Shown: positions 12,970 to 18,335 of the stretch, piece after piece
How the letters are laid out: the number at the start of each line of letters is the position of its first letter
Numbering within the stretch: position 1 is the stretch's first letter
From: Lachnospiraceae bacterium
GTDB lineage: Bacteria > Bacillota > Clostridia > Lachnospirales > Lachnospiraceae
DNA length: 18,335 bases
Reading direction: 5' to 3'
Assembly: GCA_900771995.1 (NCBI GenBank)
Contig: CAAGQC010000050.1
Span: 1-18,335 of the forward strand
Position numbers and translations under genes: made by a program
The notes under the pieces: model-generated
Told to the model about the DNA's origin: nothing
What the model saw: the letters and a program-made list of their open reading frames with translations, nothing else
Databases searched by the model: none

Positions 12970-14160
12970 ATGATCATAGGGAAAAAGGAACAGGAGCGTC
13001 TGGAGCGGGAACAGTGTGCGCAGGTCTCGCTGCTCTGCAGACAGAAACTGATGGGATATGCGGAAAGCTTCGAGGAACTGGGGAAGAGCTTCCGGCAGGA
13101 GATACGGATCACGGGGGAGGACAGGCAGAACATTCTGGAAAAATGTATGCTGTGGCAGAGCCGCCAGATCATGGGGGATCATTTGCAGGAGGTCGCCCGG
13201 ATCATGGAGCGGGTCGCCGGAGAAGAACTGGGATATCGGCCCCTGGAAGAGAAAAAGCGAAAAGGACTGGTGCAGGCCCTGAAAAGCGAAGGAATCACGG
13301 CGAAGGATCTCTGCTATATGCAAAAGGGGGAAGCGGGCGGCGGAACGACCGGTATCAGTATGACATTGTCCACCGATAAGCCGCATTATAAGGCGGCCCG
13401 GGTAGCGGACATGCTGACGGTACTACTGGGGAAGCGGCTGCAGGTCTCGTCGGGAAGCCCTTATCTGGTGGAGCAGGAACCCCATTGTTTTCTTTTCACG
13501 GAGGAGCCGAAATACATAGCGCTGACGGGAGTGAGCCGGGCGGTAAAAGAAGGAGAGAAAGTCTCCGGGGATCAGTTTGCCACCATGGAGTCCGAAAAGG
13601 GAAAACTGACCCTGCTGTTGTCGGACGGGACGGGCTCCGGGGAGGATGCCAGCCGGGGCAGCGGCAGGGTAATGGATCTTATGGAGAAAATGCTGGAGGC
13701 CGGCTTTGGGACGGAAGCCTCTGTGAATCTGCTGAACTCGGCATTATATGCACAGAATGAGGAAGACGATCATCCTACGGTGGATATCTGCAGCCTGAAT
13801 CTGTATACGGGAGAATGTGAGATCTGTAAGGTGGGCGGCGTAGCCACCTTTTGGAAGACCTCTGGCAGAGTCAACTGTATCGGCGGGGAGAGTCTGCCCT
13901 TAGGCATTTTCCAGAAAGCACAGATGGAACGACAGATGTGTCAGATTGGCCCGGGAGATCTGCTGGTCATGATGACGGACGGGGTTCTGGACTGGATGGA
14001 GGACGGCGAGGAACGCATGGCCCGGATGCTGGAAGGACTGCAGGAACAGAATCCCCAGGAGATCGCGGAAAAGGTGCTGTCCTATGCCATCTGTGCTTCG
14101 GAGGGCCGGATCCGGGACGATATGACGGTATTTGTGCTCTGCCTGTGGGAAAATGCATGA
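12970..14160 (+). CDS. spoIIE: SpoIIE-type PP2C phosphatase, membrane-less short form
   Basis: A 396-residue PP2C-family serine phosphatase matching the C-terminal part of SpoIIE, which dephosphorylates SpoIIAA and so releases sigma-F in the forespore. Residues about 1-175 resemble the linker region (MGYAESFEELGKSFRQE); the phosphatase domain is about 176-393 with VSGDQFATME (198-207), LLLSDGTGSGEDAS (215-228), LLVMMTDGVLD (331-341) and RDDMTVFVL (382-390), so the expected metal-binding aspartates (201, 219, 337, 383/384) are present. B. subtilis SpoIIE has 827 residues with about ten N-terminal membrane helices; none exist here. The gene is not visibly truncated: GGGGAGG precedes the ATG, an in-frame stop lies at 12940, and the Spo0A-type promoter is just upstream. 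The divIC-spoIIE-tilS position supports orthology. Another SpoIIE-like regulator such as RsbU is less likely given position and promoter. Confidence 0.88.
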   Translation: MIIGKKEQERLEREQCAQVSLLCRQKLMGYAESFEELGKSFRQEIRITGEDRQNILEKCMLWQSRQIMGDHLQEVARIMERVAGEELGYRPLEEKKRKGLVQALKSEGITAKDLCYMQKGEAGGGTTGISMTLSTDKPHYKAARVADMLTVLLGKRLQVSSGSPYLVEQEPHCFLFTEEPKYIALTGVSRAVKEGEKVSGDQFATMESEKGKLTLLLSDGTGSGEDASRGSGRVMDLMEKMLEAGFGTEASVNLLNSALYAQNEEDDHPTVDICSLNLYTGECEICKVGGVATFWKTSGRVNCIGGESLPLGIFQKAQMERQMCQIGPGDLLVMMTDGVLDWMEDGEERMARMLEGLQEQNPQEIAEKVLSYAICASEGRIRDDMTVFVLCLWENA

Positions 14161-14167
14161 CGTTACC

Positions 14168-14196
14168 TTGATTTTTCATGACAATTAGGATAGAGT
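14168..14196 (+). promoter_or_regulatory. Possible weak sigma-A promoter of tilS
   Basis: TTGATT (14168-14173), 17 nt, TAGAGT (14191-14196), four matches of six in each hexamer. The implied start point falls at or just before the tilS ATG at 14203, leaving almost no leader, which lowers confidence. Confidence 0.25.
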
Positions 14197-14202
14197 AAAT
14201 TC

Positions 14203-15699
14203 ATGAATACATGGTTGGATACGCGAGAGAAAGTATTTACATATATCAGAGAGCATCACATGCTGCAAGCCGGTGACCGCGTGGTGGCCGGTGTTTCCGG
14301 AGGGGCAGACTCGGTTTGCCTCTTATTTTTGTTGCTGGAATGGCAGAAGGAAGTGCCCATCGACATTGCGGTGGTGCATGTGAATCACGGTATCCGTGCG
14401 GAAGCCGGGGAGGATGCCCGGTATGTGGAAGAACTCTGTGGGGAGAGAGGGATTCCCTTTTTCCTGACGAGGGCGGATGTAAGGGACAGAGCCAGACGGG
14501 AGAAGATCTCCGAGGAGGAGGCCGGCCGCAGAACCCGATACGAAGCATTTGACCGGGTGGCGAAGGAATGGGGAGCCACGAAGATCGCAGTGGCCCATAA
14601 CAGCAATGACCGCAGTGAGACCCAGCTGTTCCATCTGTTCCGGGGCAGCGGGATCCGGGGACTGGCCAGCATTCTGCCGGTGAGGGACCGGATCATACGG
14701 CCAATCCTGTGTCTGGAGCGGTGGGAGATCGAGGAATTCCTGCGGCAGCGGGGAACCGCCTATTGCAGGGATGCCACCAACGATGAGGATGATTACACGA
14801 GAAATCGCATCCGGCATCATATTTTGCCCTATGCGGAGCAGAATATTGTAAGGGGCTGCGTGGCGCATATGAACCAGACAGCGGAACTGCTGGCGGAGAC
14901 GGAGGATTATCTGGAACAGCAGACGGCGGAAGCCGCAGAGCAATGCATCCGGAGGACGGGCGACGTCCCGGGGAGAACGGCGCCGGCAGCGGAACGGCAG
15001 GAGGCTGTGATCGGTATTTCGGTCGGAAGATTCCTGGAGCTGCACCCGGTGATCCGCAAGCGTCTTTTATATGAAACGGTGAAACAGCTGTCACCGGGAC
15101 AGAAGGACATTACCTACCGGCATATTCAGGAACTGCTTACACTGTTCACTGAAGAGGGCAACCGGCAGATCTGTCTCCCCTTCGGGATCCGGGGCAGACG
15201 GCAATATGAGGAAGTCCTGCTGACGGTGGAAGCGTCCGACGGCAGCATTCCGGAAAAGACACCGCAGCCGACAGAACGGGAAATGGATCTGCAACTGCCG
15301 CCTGGACGTAAAAATACGGTGGAATGCGAAGCCGGAACGTTGGAATATTGCCTGTGCGAGGTGCCTTATGGCCTTGAAAAAAACCAAGAAGTTCCCACAA
15401 ATCAGTATACGAAATGGTTTGATTATGATAAAATAAAAAAATGTCCGGTGATACGGACCAGGCAGACAGGCGACTATCTGACCATTGCTGATGGCAGAGG
15501 TGGAATGATCCACAAGTCGTTAAAAAGCTATCTGGTGGATCAGAAGATTCCGCAGACACAGCGTGACAGACTGCCGATCCTGGCAGAGGACGATCATGTG
15601 TTGTGGGCTGTGGGATACCGTATCAGCGAATATTATAAAGTAACGGAGAATACAAAACGTATTTTAAAGGTACAATTAATAAGAAAGGAGTTCGCTTAA
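14203..15699 (+). CDS. tilS: tRNA(Ile)-lysidine synthase TilS
   Basis: A 498-residue N-type ATP pyrophosphatase that converts C34 of the minor tRNA-Ile (CAU) to lysidine, an essential step for reading AUA codons. The PP-loop SGGADS is at 32-37, followed by the family stretches VVHVNHGIRAEAGEDARYVEE, AVAHNSNDRSETQLFHLFRGSGIRGL, and IIRPIL...EIEEFL with CRDATNDEDDYTRNRIRH. The C-terminal TilS domain is present (RTRQTGDYL, MIHKSLKSYLVDQKIP, VGYRISEYYKVTENT). AGGA (14187-14190) is a weak, distant ribosome binding site. It ends 21 nt before hpt, in the same reading frame, the usual tilS-hpt-ftsH order. Its last codons carry AAAGGAG, a strong ribosome-binding sequence that may serve hpt. Confidence 0.95.
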   Translation: MNTWLDTREKVFTYIREHHMLQAGDRVVAGVSGGADSVCLLFLLLEWQKEVPIDIAVVHVNHGIRAEAGEDARYVEELCGERGIPFFLTRADVRDRARREKISEEEAGRRTRYEAFDRVAKEWGATKIAVAHNSNDRSETQLFHLFRGSGIRGLASILPVRDRIIRPILCLERWEIEEFLRQRGTAYCRDATNDEDDYTRNRIRHHILPYAEQNIVRGCVAHMNQTAELLAETEDYLEQQTAEAAEQCIRRTGDVPGRTAPAAERQEAVIGISVGRFLELHPVIRKRLLYETVKQLSPGQKDITYRHIQELLTLFTEEGNRQICLPFGIRGRRQYEEVLLTVEASDGSIPEKTPQPTEREMDLQLPPGRKNTVECEAGTLEYCLCEVPYGLEKNQEVPTNQYTKWFDYDKIKKCPVIRTRQTGDYLTIADGRGGMIHKSLKSYLVDQKIPQTQRDRLPILAEDDHVLWAVGYRISEYYKVTENTKRILKVQLIRKEFA

Positions 15700-15707
15700 A
15701 CAGCGAA
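15684..15707 (+). promoter_or_regulatory. Displaced Shine-Dalgarno plus small hairpin before hpt
   Basis: AAAGGAG (15684-15690) lies inside the end of tilS, 30 nt from the hpt ATG. ttcgc (15691-15695) and gcgaa (15703-15707) form a 5-bp stem right after it, enclosing the tilS stop codon; folding would shorten the gap to 13 nt. The sequence nearest the ATG (gagacaaaagaaa) offers only a weak alternative. Confidence 0.45.
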
Positions 15708-15720
15708 GAGACAAAAGAAA

Positions 15721-16245
15721 ATGGCAGAACATATCAGAGTACTGTTGACAGAAGAGGAAGTAGATAAGAGAATCCAGGAGATCGGTGAGCAGATCAGCAA
15801 GGACTATGCAGGCAAGCAGGTACACCTTGTATGTGTACTGAAGGGCGGAAGCTTTTTCATGTGTGAACTGGCAAAGCGTATCACCGTTCCTGTATCTCTG
15901 GACTTCATGTCCGTATCCAGCTACGGCAGCGATACCAAGTCCAGCGGTGTAGTCAAGATCGTGAAGGATCTGGATGAATCCTTGAAGGATAAGGAAGTTA
16001 TCGTAGTAGAGGATATCGTAGACAGCGGAAGAACCTTAAGCTATCTGTTAGAGATGCTGAGGGACAGAGGTCCCGCTTCCTTACGTCTGTGCACTCTGTT
16101 GGACAAACCCGAGAGAAGAGTTATTGATGTCCATGTGGATTATACCGGATTTAATATTCCCGATGAGTTCGTAGTGGGCTATGGTCTGGATTATGATCAG
16201 AGATATCGTAATCTGCCTTACATCGGTGTGGTAGAATTCGATTAA
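15721..16245 (+). CDS. hpt: Hypoxanthine phosphoribosyltransferase
   Basis: A 174-residue purine-salvage enzyme joining hypoxanthine or guanine to PRPP to give IMP or GMP. The PRPP-binding signature VIVVEDIVDSGRTL is at 93-106 with the acidic pair Glu97-Asp98; LKGGSFF (40-46) is the PPi-binding loop and SSYGSD (66-71) lies on the flexible catalytic loop. The late FNIPDEFVVGYGLDYDQRYRNLPYIG stretch is typical of the bacterial family. Length is normal. In frame upstream there is no other start before the tilS stop at 15697-15699, so ATG 15721 is forced. In B. subtilis the product (HprT) has also been reported to act with TilS as an activator of ftsH; the same adjacency is kept here. ftsH follows after 24 nt. 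Confidence 0.95.
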   Translation: MAEHIRVLLTEEEVDKRIQEIGEQISKDYAGKQVHLVCVLKGGSFFMCELAKRITVPVSLDFMSVSSYGSDTKSSGVVKIVKDLDESLKDKEVIVVEDIVDSGRTLSYLLEMLRDRGPASLRLCTLLDKPERRVIDVHVDYTGFNIPDEFVVGYGLDYDQRYRNLPYIGVVEFD

Positions 16246-16269
16246 ACGATACAAAGATGCAGGAGGCCC

Positions 16270-18114
16270 GTGAAGTTGAAACAAAACGGCAAAACAATCA
16301 ATTCATATTTTATATTTATCCTACTTCTGCTCCTGGTGATCTTCGGTCTGAACATGTTGAACAACCGGACGGATGAATACACCAAGGCGGAATTTATTGC
16401 GGATCTGGATGCAGGCAATGTATCGGAGATCGTGGTACAGCCCAACGGAGAGGCACCTACCGGTTATCTGGAGATCCAGATGAAGAACGGTGTGAACCAT
16501 AAGCTGTATGCAACGGATGTCACCGAACTGGAGACATTGGTTCGTGAGTATGGATTTGACCCGGTGATCAATGACATTCAGAGAGAGAACTGGTTCCTGA
16601 CTTATATGCTGCCGATGCTGGTTGTACTGGCAGTGGGCGTGTTCCTGTTCATGATGATGAATGCCCAGCAGGCAGGCGGTGGTAACGGCAAGATGATGAA
16701 CTTCGGCAAGAGCCGTGCCAAGATGACCTTGGGTGACAAGAGCGTCACATTTGCACAGGTAGCCGGATTGAAGGAAGAAAAAGAGGAACTGGAGGAAATC
16801 GTGGATTTCCTGAAGGAGCCGGGAAAATATACCGGTGTCGGCGCCAGAATTCCGAAGGGTGTCCTGCTGGAGGGTCCTCCCGGAACCGGTAAGACCTTAT
16901 TGGCCAAGGCGGTAGCAGGCGAGGCCGGGGTTCCTTTCTTCAGCATCTCCGGATCTGATTTCGTGGAAATGTTCGTCGGTGTCGGCGCATCCCGTGTGCG
17001 AGACCTGTTTGAAGAGGCGAAGCACAATGCGCCCTGTATCATATTTATTGATGAGATCGATGCGGTGGCAAGACGCCGTGGTACCGGTATGGGCGGCGGA
17101 CACGATGAGAGAGAGCAGACTCTGAACCAGCTGCTGGTAGAGATGGACGGTTTCGGTGTCAATGAGGGTATTATCGTCATGGCAGCCACGAACCGTGTGG
17201 ATATTCTGGATCCCGCGATCCTGCGTCCCGGCCGTTTTGACCGTAAGGTAGCGGTGGGAACCCCGGATATCGGCGGCAGAGAAGAGATCCTGAAAGTACA
17301 TGCGAAGAACAAGCCTCTGGGGGATGATGTAGATCTGCAGCAGATCGCACAGACCACTGCAGGCTTCACCGGAGCAGATCTGGAGAACCTGCTGAATGAG
17401 GCAGCTATCCTTGCGGCGAAGGAGAATCGTTCCTTTATCGCACAGAAGGATATCAAGAGAGCATTTATCAAAGTGGGAATCGGTGCGGAGAAGAAGAGCC
17501 GCATTATCTCCGACAAGGAGAAAAAGATCACGGCATATCACGAGGCAGGTCATGCGATCCTGTTCCATGTGCTGCCGGATGTGGGACCGGTCTATACCGT
17601 ATCCATTATCCCTACCGGTGTGGGAGCAGCCGGATATACTATGCCCCTGCCGGAAAAAGATGAAATGTTCGCCACCAAGAGCCGTATGCTCCAGGATATC
17701 ATGGTATCTCTGGGCGGACGTATCGCGGAGGAGATTATCTTCGGCGACATCACCACAGGTGCTTCCAGTGATATTAAGAAAGCTACCAAGACGGCCCGCC
17801 GGATGGTGACCCGTTACGGAATGTCCGATCATATCGGCGTGATCTGCTACGATGACGACGATGACGAAGTTTTCATCGGTAAGGATCTGGCCCATGCCAA
17901 GGCCCACAGTGAGGAGATCTCCGGAGAGATCGACAAGGAAGTCAAGAGCATTATTGACGACTGCTACACCAAGGCTAAGGACATTATTTTACAGCATGAA
18001 GATGTACTGCACAGCTGCGCACAGCTTCTGTTAGAGAAGGAGAAGATCACCAGAGAAGAGTTCGAGGGTCTTTTCCAGCCGAAAGCGGATTCCTTTTTAA
18101 ACACTGAGATCTGA
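16270..18114 (+). CDS. ftsH: ATP-dependent zinc metalloprotease FtsH
   Basis: A 614-residue membrane AAA+ protease that degrades misfolded membrane and short-lived regulatory proteins; in Bacillus it is also needed for sporulation. Two membrane helices (about 12-29 and 111-130) flank a small extracytoplasmic domain. The AAA module has Walker A GPPGTGKT (202-209), Walker B IIFIDE (257-262), pore motif FVG (235-237), and the second region of homology with arginine fingers near 319-322. The zinc site is HEAGH (424-428) with Asp501 in GASSDIKKAT as the likely third ligand. AGGAGG (16261-16266) is 3 nt from GTG 16270 and 9 nt from an in-frame TTG at 16276, so the true start could be either. An acidic CYDDDDDEVFIG stretch sits near 527-537. 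No typical terminator follows. Confidence 0.97.
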   Translation: MKLKQNGKTINSYFIFILLLLLVIFGLNMLNNRTDEYTKAEFIADLDAGNVSEIVVQPNGEAPTGYLEIQMKNGVNHKLYATDVTELETLVREYGFDPVINDIQRENWFLTYMLPMLVVLAVGVFLFMMMNAQQAGGGNGKMMNFGKSRAKMTLGDKSVTFAQVAGLKEEKEELEEIVDFLKEPGKYTGVGARIPKGVLLEGPPGTGKTLLAKAVAGEAGVPFFSISGSDFVEMFVGVGASRVRDLFEEAKHNAPCIIFIDEIDAVARRRGTGMGGGHDEREQTLNQLLVEMDGFGVNEGIIVMAATNRVDILDPAILRPGRFDRKVAVGTPDIGGREEILKVHAKNKPLGDDVDLQQIAQTTAGFTGADLENLLNEAAILAAKENRSFIAQKDIKRAFIKVGIGAEKKSRIISDKEKKITAYHEAGHAILFHVLPDVGPVYTVSIIPTGVGAAGYTMPLPEKDEMFATKSRMLQDIMVSLGGRIAEEIIFGDITTGASSDIKKATKTARRMVTRYGMSDHIGVICYDDDDDEVFIGKDLAHAKAHSEEISGEIDKEVKSIIDDCYTKAKDIILQHEDVLHSCAQLLLEKEKITREEFEGLFQPKADSFLNTEI

Positions 18115-18261
18115 TTATAGGGCGGTATAGGAAAAGGTTTTCACGGGAGTTTCGTGGAATTGGTAGTATTGTACAAACTGATTTTGTAAAAAATAGACAA
18201 AAACACATATGCACTTTTGTAATATTTGTGAATTTTGAGAATAGCCAAAAATAGTAGTGCA

Positions 18262-18273
18262 TGCTATTATAAT
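18262..18273 (+). promoter_or_regulatory. Possible extended -10 promoter reading out of the window
   Basis: TGCTATTAT (18262-18270) is an extended -10, with an overlapping perfect TATAAT at 18268-18273. No good -35 lies 16-18 nt upstream. It may drive a gene beyond the window end; no start codon with ribosome binding site is visible before 18335. Confidence 0.35.
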
Positions 18274-18335
18274 ACTCGTAACCCCCCCCAATACATTATA
18301 TAGTTTTTTGCTATACCCCATAAGAAAGAAATACC

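Noticed and set aside
12945..13379. 144-codon frame overlapping the start of spoIIE, considered as a missing N-terminal SpoIIE piece
   Set aside because: It has no hydrophobic segments and is the Gly/Arg-rich shadow of the spoIIE frame, so it does not supply the membrane domain.
16897..17907. 336-codon minus-strand open frame opposite ftsH
   Set aside because: It lies wholly inside the highly conserved FtsH AAA and protease domains and has no independent start signals.
18139..18159. Imperfect 7-bp hairpin after ftsH as its terminator
   Set aside because: It contains a wobble pair and is followed by ttggtag instead of a T-tract.
1..18335. tRNA genes, CRISPR array, prophage or complete insertion sequence
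   Set aside because: No cloverleaf, regularly spaced repeat-spacer unit, phage gene or intact transposase with terminal repeats was seen on either strand.

Overview
The window looks like a chromosomal segment from a motile, spore-forming, moderate-GC member of the Clostridia, most likely Lachnospiraceae. That assignment is inference. It rests on a flagellin gene end with the usual D0 C-terminus, and on a block in the order hup - rqcP(yabO) - yabP - yabQ - divIC - spoIIE - tilS - hpt - ftsH, which matches the yabO-ftsH region of Bacillus subtilis and clostridia. No tRNA, rRNA or CRISPR array was seen.

Region 1 (1-2751) is the accessory end. It holds the last 53 codons of flagellin with a strong terminator, a 419-nt AT-rich gap, a broken PD-(D/E)XK (Rpn-type) transposase-like gene whose N- and C-terminal pieces are joined in different frames at a perfect palindrome, another non-coding stretch with four near-identical 11-bp repeats, and an AT-rich AAA_14/DUF4143 ATPase that looks acquired.

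Region 2 (2748-8430) carries cell-maintenance genes on the + strand: an M3 oligoendopeptidase, a membrane-anchored parvulin-type foldase with what looks like a duplicated PPIase unit, a Cof-type HAD phosphatase and a class II CCA-adding tRNA nucleotidyltransferase.

Region 3 (8431-10988) is probably sporulation and envelope related: a CotS-family kinase-fold protein preceded by a good match to a sigma-K/sigma-E promoter, then a PEGA-domain lipoprotein.

Region 4 (11033-18335) is the conserved block. HU has its own sigma-A promoter and terminator. rqcP follows; yabP-yabQ have a candidate sigma-E promoter; divIC has a sigma-A promoter lying inside yabQ. spoIIE has a promoter with Spo0A-box-like sequences and the long 21-nt -35/-10 spacer known from B. 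subtilis spoIIE. Strikingly, SpoIIE here is only 396 residues and has no membrane segments, although its own promoter and ribosome binding site sit directly in front of the start codon. tilS, hpt and ftsH follow closely. So vegetative, Spo0A/sigma-A, sigma-E and sigma-K type signals appear to be interleaved over about 8 kb. All promoter assignments are pattern matches read by eye.
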